A stretch of 64,000 nucleotides of DNA, taken from NCBI GenBank assembly GCA_035571515.1, contig DATNCQ010000178.1:1-64000 (forward strand). The letters run 5' to 3'. The notes beneath the pieces are model-generated. The model saw only the letters and a program-made list of their open reading frames with translations. It was not told the origin of the DNA and did not search any database. The position numbers and the translations under genes are program-made. The DNA comes from Gp6-AA40 sp035571515. GTDB lineage: Bacteria > Acidobacteriota > Vicinamibacteria > Vicinamibacterales > UBA2999. Of this stretch, positions 24,382 through 32,807 are shown in pieces. The number at the start of each line of letters is the position of its first letter. Position 1 is the first letter of the stretch.

Positions 24382-24385
24382 CGCC

Positions 24386-25243
24386 ATCATCGACATCCAT
24401 CCGCACGTCATCGCCGCGGATACCCGCAGGTATCCGCGCGCGCCGCTCGGGGGACATCAGTCGTCCTGGTCCGAGCAGCGCCCCGTCGGCGTCGAGCAGC
24501 TGATCGCCGAGCAGGACCGCGCGGGCATCCGCAAGGCCGCGCTCGTGCAGGCGTCGACCTGCTACGGTCACGACAACTCCTATGTGGCCGACGCGGTCGC
24601 GGCACATCCGGACCGCTTCACCGGCGTGTTCTCCTGCGACATCCTCGCGCCCGACGCACGCGAGACGATGGCGCACTGGATGGCGCGAGGGTTGACCGGC
24701 CTGCGGCTGTTCACCACCGGCAGCACGATGCCGGGTCAGGCGGGATGGCTGGACGACCCGCGCACGTTTCCCGCGTGGCAGAAGGCCGAAGACGACGGCC
24801 TGCCGGTCTGCCTGCAGATGACGGCGGACGGCATCCCGCAGATCGAGAACGTGCTGCGCCGGTGCCCGCGCGTACGCGTCGTCCTCGATCATCTTGCGCG
24901 GCCCGTGCAGGAGGACGGACCACCCTACAGGGCCGCCGACAGTCTCTGGCGGCTGGCGGGGTATCCGGGTGTGTACGTGAAGGTCACCGAACGCAATTTC
25001 GTCGGCGCGACGAAGGGACGAGCCACGCCGGACACGTTCTTCGGCCGCCTCGTGTCGGAGTTCGGCGCGTCACGCATCGCGTGGGGCTCGAACTTTCCCG
25101 CATCCGAGCGCTCGTTGCCCGAGCTGGTCGCGCTGGCGCAGGGCGCACTGGCGTTTCTCCCCGAGACGGACCGCGAGTGGATCTTCTCGCGCACGGCCCA
25201 GTCGCTGTATCCCGCGCTCGCGGCGCGCGCCACCGGGTCCTGA
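24386..25243 (+). CDS. Amidohydrolase-family (TIM-barrel) metal-dependent hydrolase, start codon unclear
   Basis: A roughly 285-residue amidohydrolase_2-type enzyme beginning IIDIHPHV, where His-x-His is the first metal-ligand pair. Then come LVQASTCYGHDNSYVAD, CDILAPDARETMAHWMARGL, VVLDHLARP (metal His) and AWGSNFPASERS near the end (catalytic Asp replaced by Asn in the usual GSD-P context). No ATG, GTG or TTG lies between an in-frame TGA at 24324-24326 and the HPH motif. Initiation must be at a rare codon such as ATC 24386, or an ATG has been lost; a start at the later Met codons would delete the metal site. It follows DUF6152 with a 4-base gap. Such enzymes cleave lactones, carboxylates or C-N bonds; substrate unknown. 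Confidence 0.75.
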   Translation: MIDIHPHVIAADTRRYPRAPLGGHQSSWSEQRPVGVEQLIAEQDRAGIRKAALVQASTCYGHDNSYVADAVAAHPDRFTGVFSCDILAPDARETMAHWMARGLTGLRLFTTGSTMPGQAGWLDDPRTFPAWQKAEDDGLPVCLQMTADGIPQIENVLRRCPRVRVVLDHLARPVQEDGPPYRAADSLWRLAGYPGVYVKVTERNFVGATKGRATPDTFFGRLVSEFGASRIAWGSNFPASERSLPELVALAQGALAFLPETDREWIFSRTAQSLYPALAARATGS

Positions 25244-25358
25244 AAGTCTGCAGGCTCGACGCCGCGGCTGTGGCTATACGCAGTCAGTGGGTGTATAAAA
25301 CGGCTGCCAGGACGCGGATCGCACCGGTCCGCAGTGGCGCCGTCAGGCTGGAGGAGTC

Positions 25359-26267
25359 ATGACCCGACGATCCCTCGTTCGCGTGACGACATCCTTCATT
25401 GCCGCGGCGATCGTGTCGGCGACCGCGGAGCGTGTCGCCGCGCAGGGTCCGCCGCCCCCGCCCCAGGCTGCGCCGCCTCCGGGCTGGATCGATCCGAGAA
25501 ATCCGCCGAAGGAGGATCCGAGCTTCAAGCCCGCGCGCACGCCTGACGGTCAGCCCAACTTCGAAGGTCAGTGGGGGCAGGCGAGCGACATCATCACCTA
25601 CAGCATCGAGGACCCCGAGGCCGAGCGGGCCGGGCACACCGCCATCAGCGGCCAGCGGCCGATGGTCGGCCGCCCGATCATCGACCCCATCGACGGCAAG
25701 ATCCCCTACCAGCCGTGGGCCGCGGAGTTCGCGGCCTTTCTGCACGAGCAGCACACGGGACCGTCGAAGATCGAGTACCTCGATCCCGTCAGCCGCGGAT
25801 TCCAGGAAGGCGTCCCGCGCATCAACTATCAGGGCGCCTTCCAGATCCAGCAGTATCCGGGGACCCTGCTGATCACCTACGACTACTTCCACACCTATCG
25901 TGTGATTCCGCTCGATGGCCGGCCGCACGTGGGGAACGACGTCAAGCTGTGGATGGGCGATTCGCGCGGCCACTGGGAGGGGAACACGCTCGTGGTCGAC
26001 GTCGCCAACAACAACGGCCAGACGTGGCTGCAGATCGTCGGCGGCTTCCACTCCGACGCGTTCCACGTCGTGGAACGCTGGACGCAGACCGCCCCCGATC
26101 ATCTCGTCTACATCGCGACCATCGAGGATCCGCAGGTCTACAGCCGGCCGTGGAAGCTGCGCGTCGACTACCGCCGCCAGAAGGTGGAAGAGCAGTGGGA
26201 GAGCGCCATCTGGGAAGGGAACAAGACGCCGGAAGTCGTCCTGCGCGGCCCCGATAAGGACAAATAG
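25359..26267 (+). CDS. Secreted DUF6152-partner paralogue, copy 4, next to a TonB receptor
   Basis: A 302-residue exported protein with signal peptide to RVAAQ and a Pro-rich linker. Family blocks are FQIQQYPGTLLITYDYFHTY, DGRPHVGNDVKLWMGDSRGH, WEGNTLVVDVANNNG, HVVERWT and TIEDPQVYSRPWKL. In this copy the DGR-x-LP motif is DGRPHV. It has no DUF6152 neighbour but lies 48 bases before a large TonB-dependent receptor, suggesting that some members act with outer-membrane uptake. GGAGGAGTC directly precedes the ATG. Confidence 0.75.
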   Translation: MTRRSLVRVTTSFIAAAIVSATAERVAAQGPPPPPQAAPPPGWIDPRNPPKEDPSFKPARTPDGQPNFEGQWGQASDIITYSIEDPEAERAGHTAISGQRPMVGRPIIDPIDGKIPYQPWAAEFAAFLHEQHTGPSKIEYLDPVSRGFQEGVPRINYQGAFQIQQYPGTLLITYDYFHTYRVIPLDGRPHVGNDVKLWMGDSRGHWEGNTLVVDVANNNGQTWLQIVGGFHSDAFHVVERWTQTAPDHLVYIATIEDPQVYSRPWKLRVDYRRQKVEEQWESAIWEGNKTPEVVLRGPDKDK

Positions 26268-26315
26268 GGGAGGTTGATCCGTTTCCTGGACAAACGTTGC
26301 GGAAGGAGACCACCG

Positions 26316-29234
26316 ATGGGACGTCGACGAGTTCGGCCGTTCATCCTGATCGCGCTGTCCTGCCTCATGCTTCCCGCCGCCGCCCTGGCGCAGGAAGCGA
26401 CCATCGCCGGCACCGTCAAGGACACGACTGGCGGGGTCCTGCCGGGCGTCGCCGTGCGCGCCGTGCACGAAGCGACCGGCACGCAGTTCGAAGCCTTCAC
26501 TGACGAGCGCGGCACCTTCCGCATCCCGGTCCGCATCGGCGTCTTTCGCATGACCGCCGAACTGACCGGCTTTGCGACGCTTCAGCAGATGGGCCTCGAA
26601 GTGCTCGTCGGCCAGCAGGTCGCGCTGAACCTGGTGATGATGCCCTCGACGATTTCCGAGTCGGTGACGGTCACCGGCGAAGCGCCGCTGGTGAACGTGA
26701 CTTCGTCGCAGCTGGGGGGCAACATCGACTCCCGGCAGTTGTCCGAGCTGCCGGTCAACGGCCGCAACTTCCTCGACCTGACGATGCTCGCGCCCGGCGC
26801 GCGCGCGAATCACACGGACCCGGGCGGCCTGCCGGTGACGACCGCGCTCGGCACCGTGCAGCTCAACGTCGACGGCATCCAGGTGACGAACAACTGCTGC
26901 GGGGGCTCGAACCGGCAACCGAGCTTCGGCCGCGACGCCATCGCCGAGTTCCAGTTCATCTCTAACCGCTTCGACGCGACGCAGGGGCGTTCCTCCGGCG
27001 CGCAGGTGAACGTCATCACCAAGTCGGGCACCAACACGGTGGCGGGCACCTTCTCCGGCTATTTCCGCAGCGACCAGATGAACGCGCGGGACTTCGTGCA
27101 GCACCGCGTGCTGCCGTACTCGAATCAGCAGGTCAGCACGACGGTCGGCGGGCCGATCCGCCGCGACAAGGTGCACTACTTCGTCAACTACGAGTTCGAG
27201 CGCGAGCCGTACACCGTCACGCACAACTCACCGTATCCGAGCTTCAACGTCGACCTGACGTCCACGCGCCGGCAGCACAAGCCGATGGGGCGCGTCGACG
27301 CGCAGCTGTCGAACAAGACGCGGTTGAGCGTGTCAGGCTATGCGTGGCGCGACTTCCAGCCGAATGACAGCTCGCAGGCGACGGTCGGCGGCGCAGTCAA
27401 CCACCCGGCCAATGCCGTCAGGTTCAACAAGTACGCCGAAGCGGTGCAGGGCACGCTGACTCGCGTCATCAACAGCCGCACGCTGAACGAGCTCAAGGCC
27501 GGGTATGCAGGGAACCGCTGGTTGATGGACCCGACCGCCAAGTGGAACGCCACGACCGGCCTCGCCGCCGCGCGCAACCCGGTGGCCAACGACCTGCACC
27601 TGCCGCCCGTCGTCACGCTGCGCGGGTTCACCATCGGCGGCGGCAACAACTTCCCGCAGCACATCGGCCAGAAGGTCTACACGCTGCGCGACGACCTGTC
27701 GTTGTCGACCAACATGGCCGGGCGTCACGACATGAGGACCGGCGGCGAGTACCTGAACTACCTGACGTGGCACGACTGGTGTAATTACCTGCGCGGCAAC
27801 CTCATTGCCGACAACGGGCCCGTGCCCGGCAACATCGAACAGCTCTTCCCGCTCGATCCCAACGCGTGGAACTTCGCGCCGCTCTCACCGATTTCGCGTG
27901 AGTTCCGCACGGAGTTCGGCAGCTGCCTCCTGCACAGCCCGCGGAACATCTTCGGCGCCTGGTTCCAGGACGACTGGCAGGTCGCGTCGAACCTGACGTT
28001 GAATCTCGGCGTGCGCTACGACCTGGAAACGGACGTCTTCGCGAACGAGATGGCGGTGCCGCCGTTCCTGCCGGGCGACCGCCCGCTCGACCGCGACAAC
28101 GTCGCGCCGCGGTTCGGATTCGCGTACACGCTGAACAGCCGCACCGTCATTCGAGGAGGCGCCGGGAAGTACTTCTCGGAGCTCGTCAACCAGGTGGCGC
28201 ACCCGATCCGCTTCGCCAACACGCAGCGCGTGCTGTCGGCGCTCTACGACGGGCGCCCCGACTTCGCCGTCAATCCGTGGAACGGCCCGCTGCCGAAGCC
28301 GGAGGATCTCGAGCAGGCGTTCTGCAACGTGAACTTCCGGCCCGGCTGCATCCGCCGCGCGCTCGGGCAGACGATCGCTCCACCGAACGCGGAGTATCCG
28401 TACAGCTATCAGGCGTCCCTCGGTATCCAGCGCCAGATTGGCGCGGACATGGGCGTCACCGCCGACTATTCGTTCAACGGCCAGCGGAAGGATCGCGTCA
28501 CCGGCTACAACATCAACCTGAGCTTCAACCCGGCGACCGGGCTGAACTACCCGTTCACCGACGTCAGCCATCGTCCGTTCCCCGAGTGGGGACAGGTGCC
28601 GATGGACATCTTCGCGGGCCGCGGCAACTACAACGGCTTCGAGACGTCGTTGACCAAGCGCATGAACCATCGCTGGCAGGCATCGGGCACCTACACGCGT
28701 TCCACGTATCGCGACTCGCAGCCCGCGCCGTGGAGCGGGGTGATGACCCCCGTGACGTTCGCCGTGAAAGCACCGCTCGGCGAAGAGTACGGGCTGGCGG
28801 CAACCGATCAGCGGCATCGCGCCGTGTTCAACGGCATCTGGCAGGCGGGGTACGGCGTGCAGGTCAGCGGCCTCTACTTCTACGGCTCGGGGCAGCGCTT
28901 CGCGACGACCTATGGCGGCGATCTGCTCGATACGGGCGGCACGGTCGGCAGCAACCGCCAGCGGCCGGCGAGCGCCGGCGGTGGCGTCACGCCGCGCAAC
29001 GGCATCCTCGGCCAACCGATTCATCGCGTCGATCTGCGGCTGCAGAAGCACCTCGCCCTGGGCGGGCGTTCGGGTGTCGACGGCATCGTCGAAGTCTTCA
29101 ACGTGTTCAACCACGCCAATTACGGGTCGTACACGACGGTCGAGAGCAACAGGCTGTACGGACAGCCCTCGTCGAACACCAACGTGGCCTATCAGCCCCG
29201 GATGGCGCAGGTCGGGTTCAGATGCACTTTCTGA
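26316..29234 (+). CDS. TonB-dependent receptor, Oar-like, with carboxypeptidase-regulatory domain
   Basis: A 972-residue outer-membrane protein. After the signal peptide (to AALAQ) comes a CarboxypepD_reg-like beta-sandwich (about 22-105, ATIAGTVKDTTGGVLPGVAV). A plug domain follows (VTGEAPLVNVTSSQLGGNID, LPVNGRNFLDLTMLAPG), and then a large barrel ending in Phe (VGFRCTF), as needed for Bam insertion. This is the Oar/Acidobacterial-type receptor group, usually linked to uptake of oligosaccharides or other large nutrients, or to adhesion. GGAAGGAG precedes ATG 26316. A long AT-rich inverted repeat starts 21 bases after the stop. Downstream is an exported MBL-fold enzyme, so it may import that enzyme's product. 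Confidence 0.93.
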   Translation: MGRRRVRPFILIALSCLMLPAAALAQEATIAGTVKDTTGGVLPGVAVRAVHEATGTQFEAFTDERGTFRIPVRIGVFRMTAELTGFATLQQMGLEVLVGQQVALNLVMMPSTISESVTVTGEAPLVNVTSSQLGGNIDSRQLSELPVNGRNFLDLTMLAPGARANHTDPGGLPVTTALGTVQLNVDGIQVTNNCCGGSNRQPSFGRDAIAEFQFISNRFDATQGRSSGAQVNVITKSGTNTVAGTFSGYFRSDQMNARDFVQHRVLPYSNQQVSTTVGGPIRRDKVHYFVNYEFEREPYTVTHNSPYPSFNVDLTSTRRQHKPMGRVDAQLSNKTRLSVSGYAWRDFQPNDSSQATVGGAVNHPANAVRFNKYAEAVQGTLTRVINSRTLNELKAGYAGNRWLMDPTAKWNATTGLAAARNPVANDLHLPPVVTLRGFTIGGGNNFPQHIGQKVYTLRDDLSLSTNMAGRHDMRTGGEYLNYLTWHDWCNYLRGNLIADNGPVPGNIEQLFPLDPNAWNFAPLSPISREFRTEFGSCLLHSPRNIFGAWFQDDWQVASNLTLNLGVRYDLETDVFANEMAVPPFLPGDRPLDRDNVAPRFGFAYTLNSRTVIRGGAGKYFSELVNQVAHPIRFANTQRVLSALYDGRPDFAVNPWNGPLPKPEDLEQAFCNVNFRPGCIRRALGQTIAPPNAEYPYSYQASLGIQRQIGADMGVTADYSFNGQRKDRVTGYNINLSFNPATGLNYPFTDVSHRPFPEWGQVPMDIFAGRGNYNGFETSLTKRMNHRWQASGTYTRSTYRDSQPAPWSGVMTPVTFAVKAPLGEEYGLAATDQRHRAVFNGIWQAGYGVQVSGLYFYGSGQRFATTYGGDLLDTGGTVGSNRQRPASAGGGVTPRNGILGQPIHRVDLRLQKHLALGGRSGVDGIVEVFNVFNHANYGSYTTVESNRLYGQPSSNTNVAYQPRMAQVGFRCTF

Positions 29235-29255
29235 AGTGGAAAAGTGGAAGAAGTT

Positions 29256-29333
29256 GAAAAGTGGAAAAGTAAGTCTCGAAGTTCAAAGTTAAAACGTCGA
29301 GAATTGACGTTCACACTTACTTTTCCACTTTTC
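29256..29333. repeat. AT-rich inverted repeat (19-bp perfect arms)
   Basis: GAAAAGTGGAAAAGTAAGT at 29256-29274 is perfectly complementary to 29315-29333, with a 40-base spacer. The spacer itself contains AACGTC/GACGTT. The arms consist of repeated GTGGAAAAGT-like words, some of which also lie just upstream at 29231-29250. The composition is very unlike the surrounding GC-rich genes. It lies between the TonB receptor stop and the next gene. Confidence 0.85.
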
Positions 29334-29364
29334 AAGTTTTCCGCTTCGACCACGGGAGGCGAAG

Positions 29365-30489
29365 ATGCGCAGGATAGCGCTGGCGATTGCGGCGGTCGTG
29401 GCACTGGTCGGAGGGGCGGCTCACGGGCAGACGCAAACGCCGCCCGTGGTGAGGACGCCGGTCCAGGCGCCGGGCACGCTGGAGATCTATTTCATCGACA
29501 CCGAGGGTGGACAGTCCGTCCTGCTCGTATCGCCCAGCAATGGGATTCTCGGTGCGCGGGAAGCGTTCCTCATCGACGCCGGCAACCTGACGAATCCGCC
29601 GGGACGCGACGCGGACCGCATTGTCGCGGCGATGAAGGACGCGGGCGTCGACCGCATCGACACCATGGTCGTCAGCCACTACCACGGCGATCACGTCGGG
29701 GGCGTGGCCGCGCTCGCGGACAAGGTGCCGATCCGCCGCGTCTACGATCCGGGGCGGTTTGCCGACGAGCTCGCGGGCAACCGCGCGGCCGGCTTCAACT
29801 CGTATCTCCCGGTGCGCGAAAAGATGCACGTCACGATTCCAAAGCCGGGGATGAAAATTCCCGTCGCCGGGCTCGACGTCAACGTTGTCTCGTCCGCCGG
29901 TGACCTGACGACGAACCCGGTGCCGGGCGTGCGGGCGGCGGCGAACCCGATCTGTGCCAACGCCAAGGAGCGCGAGCAGGACAACACGCCGAACAATTAC
30001 GAGAGCATCGGCATGACCATCGACTTCGGCAAGTTCCGCTATCTCGATCTCACGGACCTGACGTGGAACCAGGAAATGCAGCTCGTGTGCCCGCGGAACC
30101 TGCTCGGCACCTTCGCGCTGTATCGGACCACGCGTCACGGCACCGACTGGGCGGGGTCGGAGGCGCTCGTGCACACGATCAGGCCGCGCGTGGCGGTGAT
30201 GAACAACAACCCGACCAAGGGCGGCACGCCCGGGACGTTCCAGATCGTCAAGAGCTCACCGGGGCTCGAGGACTTCTGGCAACTTCACTTTTCGGAGTTC
30301 GTCGCCAAGGATGTTCAGTCGGCCGACAACTTCATCGCGAACTTCTCCGGGACGGCTGACGGCGGAAGCCACATCAAGGTGACCGCGCGAGCCGACGGCA
30401 GCTTCACGGTGAAGAACGGGCGGAACGGCTTCACGAAGGAGTATCGAGCCTCGTCGGCGGGCACGCCGGCATCGACCTCGAGCCGCTGA
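29365..30489 (+). CDS. Secreted MBL-fold metallohydrolase (ComEC-C/Rec2-like)
   Basis: A 374-residue exported enzyme: signal peptide MRRIALAIAAVVALVGGAAHG, then LEIYFIDTEGGQSVLLVSPS. The di-metal motif is VVSHYHGDHVGG (His-x-His-x-Asp-His), followed by further metal positions in YLDLTDLTWN and a late VAVMNNNPTKGG. This layout is that of the competence-protein-like MBL hydrolases (ComEC C-terminal domain type), which act on nucleotides or phosphodiesters; many stand-alone secreted members have unknown substrates. GGGAGGCGAAG precedes the ATG. It is 130 bases after the TonB receptor, across the inverted repeat. Confidence 0.85.
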   Translation: MRRIALAIAAVVALVGGAAHGQTQTPPVVRTPVQAPGTLEIYFIDTEGGQSVLLVSPSNGILGAREAFLIDAGNLTNPPGRDADRIVAAMKDAGVDRIDTMVVSHYHGDHVGGVAALADKVPIRRVYDPGRFADELAGNRAAGFNSYLPVREKMHVTIPKPGMKIPVAGLDVNVVSSAGDLTTNPVPGVRAAANPICANAKEREQDNTPNNYESIGMTIDFGKFRYLDLTDLTWNQEMQLVCPRNLLGTFALYRTTRHGTDWAGSEALVHTIRPRVAVMNNNPTKGGTPGTFQIVKSSPGLEDFWQLHFSEFVAKDVQSADNFIANFSGTADGGSHIKVTARADGSFTVKNGRNGFTKEYRASSAGTPASTSSR

Positions 30490-30541
30490 GCTCGGCAACC
30501 GACGTCGATCCGGGTGGTAACCTACACACCCGGATCGATCC

Positions 30542-31450
30542 GTGGCGGCACCCCTGCATCATCCCCTCACCCTCTACTCGCTTCTCGGCACACATGCCGG
30601 CACCGACGCGCTGAAGCGCGGCCGCGTCTCCTCGCCGCTCGTGCGCTTCGACTATGCCGACGTCAAGGTGATCAACACGCAATTCAAGGCGCTGGTGCGC
30701 GACTCGAAGTACGACTTCGGCGAGCTCGCCATCGCCACCTATTTACAGGCGCACGAATACGGCAAGCCCTACGTGCTCCTGCCGGCGACGATCCTCGGCC
30801 GCGGGCAGCATCACACGATCTTCTACAACGTCACTCGTGGTCCGCTCTCGCCAGGGGAGCTGAACGGCCGGCGCGTGGGCGTCCGCGCCTACACGCAGAC
30901 GACGGGCGCGTGGGTACGCGGGTTCCTCGGCGAGGACCACGGCGTGGATCTGCGCAGCATCACGTGGGTGACGTTCGAGGATCCGCACCTGGCCGAATAC
31001 CGGGAGCCCCCCCACGTCACGCGCGCGCCCGAGGGGAAGACGCTGAAGCAGATGCTGCTCGACGGCGAGATCGACGCCGCGATCCTCGGCGACGTCGCCG
31101 AAGAGGGGCCGATCAAGCACCTGATCCCGAATCACGCCGCGGAGGCGCAGCGCTGGGCGCACGCGCACGGCGGTGTTCCGATCAACCATATGGCGGTGAT
31201 TCGCGAGCCGATCGCTCGGTCGCGGCCCGACGTCGTGCGCGAGGTGTACCGCGTGCTGCAGGAGAGCCGCGCCGCCGCGGTCCTGCCCACCGGCCCCGAC
31301 AACCCGCTGCGCATGGGCGTGGCGGCCAATCGCGCCTCGCTCGAACAGATGGTGGCCTACGCCTTCCAGCAGGGGCTGATCTCGCGCTGTCCCACTGCCG
31401 ACGAGCTCTTCGCCGATGCCGTGGGCATCCTGGGCGCGGCGGCGGACTGA
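30542..31450 (+). CDS. Periplasmic-binding-fold protein related to 4,5-dihydroxyphthalate decarboxylase, no signal peptide
   Basis: A 302-residue protein from GTG 30542. The pattern LVRFDYADVKVINTQFKALV, KYDFGELAIATYLQAHEYGK, LRGQHHTIFYN-like (GRGQHHTIFYN), GRRVGVRAYTQTTGAWVRGF and an Asp/Glu-rich DGEIDAAILGD follows the 4,5-dihydroxyphthalate decarboxylase family, a cytoplasmic enzyme group built on the NMT1/periplasmic-binding fold. There is no export signal, consistent with an enzyme or a cytoplasmic sensor rather than an ABC binding protein. It is three bases upstream of a carrier gene and in one operon with a LigJ-type hydratase, which supports a role in aromatic or dicarboxylic acid breakdown; the exact reaction is unproven. 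Confidence 0.72.
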   Translation: MAAPLHHPLTLYSLLGTHAGTDALKRGRVSSPLVRFDYADVKVINTQFKALVRDSKYDFGELAIATYLQAHEYGKPYVLLPATILGRGQHHTIFYNVTRGPLSPGELNGRRVGVRAYTQTTGAWVRGFLGEDHGVDLRSITWVTFEDPHLAEYREPPHVTRAPEGKTLKQMLLDGEIDAAILGDVAEEGPIKHLIPNHAAEAQRWAHAHGGVPINHMAVIREPIARSRPDVVREVYRVLQESRAAAVLPTGPDNPLRMGVAANRASLEQMVAYAFQQGLISRCPTADELFADAVGILGAAAD

Positions 31451-31453
31451 CGG

Positions 31454-32791
31454 ATGGCGATGAGGGCCCCCGTCGCGCCGGCGATCGGCCGCCGCAGGCG
31501 TCCGCTCTACCAGGACCTGTCGCTGCAGATCCTCGTCGCCATGGTGCTCGGCAGCCTGGTCGGCTATCTCTGGCCCCAGAGCGCCGACGCGCTGCGGCCG
31601 CTGGGCGACCTCTTCATCCGGCTCGTGCGGATGATCGTCGCGCCCATCATCTTCTGCACCGTCGTGCACGGCATCGCGAGCGTCGGCGAGGCGAAGCGCG
31701 TCGGCCGCGTCGCCATCAAGACGCTCATCTACTTCGAGATCGTGACGACGATCGCGCTGGTGCTCGGGCTGCTGATGGTGAACGCCTGGGCGCCGGGCGC
31801 CGGCATGAACGTCGATCCCACGACCCTGGAGGATCGCGCGGTCACCGACGTCGAACAGCAGGCGCAGCCCGTCGGCTACGGCGAGTTCCTGGTCGGCCTC
31901 GTGCCGACGAGCGCCGTCGGCGCCTTCGCCGAGGGCGACGTGCTGCCCGTGCTGTTCTTCTCGGTGATGTTCGGCTTCGCGCTGCTGGCGCTCGGGCCGG
32001 CCGGGGCGCCGGTCATCGAGGGGGTGCACGCGGTCTCGCAGGTCCTCTTCAAGATGATCGCCTTCGCGATGTACGTCGCCCCGATCGGCGCGTTCGGCGC
32101 CATCGCGTTCACCGTCGGACGGTTCGGACCTTCGTCTTTGCTGGCGCTCGGCAACCTCGTGCTGATGTTCTACGTGCTCTGCGCGCTGTTCGTGCTGCTG
32201 GTGCTGTGGCCCATCGCGTGGGGATTCGGCATCGACATGCCGCGCCTCGTCCGCTACATCGGCGCCGAGCTGATGATCGTCGTCGGGACGAGCTCGAGCG
32301 AATCGGTCTTTCCGCGGCTGCACGCGAAGCTGCGGCAGCTGGGCGCGGATCCGCCAGTCGTGGCGCTGGTGCTGCCGACCGGGTACGCCTTCAACCACGA
32401 CGGCACGTGCCTGTATTTCGCGAGCGTGGCGGTGTTTCTCGCGCAGGCGGTCGGCGTCCACCTGACGATCGGCCAGCAGCTCGGACTGCTCGCCATCCTG
32501 CTGGCCACCTCGAAAGGGGGCGCCGGCGTGGCCGGGTCCGCCATCGTCGTCCTCGCATCGACGCTGTCGGCCACAGGCACGATTCCCGTGGCCAGCGTCG
32601 GCTTGATCCTCGGCGTGCACCGCCTGCTGTCGTCGGCGTTCGTGCCGGTCAACGTGCTCGGCAATGCCATCGCGACGCTGGCGATCGCGCGAATGGAAGG
32701 GGCGCTGGACGAGGCGACGCTCGCCTCCGAGCTGCATCATCGTGCGGGCGCCGACACGGCACGTGACGCACTCGAGGCACAGGAGGCATGA
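31454..32791 (+). CDS. DAACS-family dicarboxylate/amino-acid:cation symporter with altered substrate site
   Basis: A 445-residue inner-membrane elevator-type carrier (DctA/GltP fold). It has GTSSSESVFPRL (HP1 serine-rich loop), the GYAFNHDGTCLYF helix, KGGAGVAGSAIVVLASTL (HP2) and the final helix GVHRLLSSAFVPVNVLGN. In GltPh and DctA this last helix has Asp390 and the Arg397 that binds the substrate side-chain carboxylate; here those positions are His and Phe. Asn401 is kept and Asp405 is Asn, as in DctA. Transport of a classical C4-dicarboxylate or aspartate is therefore doubtful; a monocarboxylate, neutral or bulkier substrate is more likely. The start follows the upstream stop by three bases. 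Confidence 0.9.
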   Translation: MAMRAPVAPAIGRRRRPLYQDLSLQILVAMVLGSLVGYLWPQSADALRPLGDLFIRLVRMIVAPIIFCTVVHGIASVGEAKRVGRVAIKTLIYFEIVTTIALVLGLLMVNAWAPGAGMNVDPTTLEDRAVTDVEQQAQPVGYGEFLVGLVPTSAVGAFAEGDVLPVLFFSVMFGFALLALGPAGAPVIEGVHAVSQVLFKMIAFAMYVAPIGAFGAIAFTVGRFGPSSLLALGNLVLMFYVLCALFVLLVLWPIAWGFGIDMPRLVRYIGAELMIVVGTSSSESVFPRLHAKLRQLGADPPVVALVLPTGYAFNHDGTCLYFASVAVFLAQAVGVHLTIGQQLGLLAILLATSKGGAGVAGSAIVVLASTLSATGTIPVASVGLILGVHRLLSSAFVPVNVLGNAIATLAIARMEGALDEATLASELHHRAGADTARDALEAQEA

Positions 32792-32807
32792 GAGAGATGA
32801 GACGCGC

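Noticed and set aside
25284..27224. Long antisense frame opposite the partner protein and TonB receptor
   Set aside because: Same shadow pattern; the sense strand has signal peptide, plug and barrel motifs.
30542..31450. ABC-transporter solute-binding protein
   Set aside because: No signal peptide or lipobox and no ABC permease or ATPase nearby; pattern fits the dihydroxyphthalate-decarboxylase-like group better.
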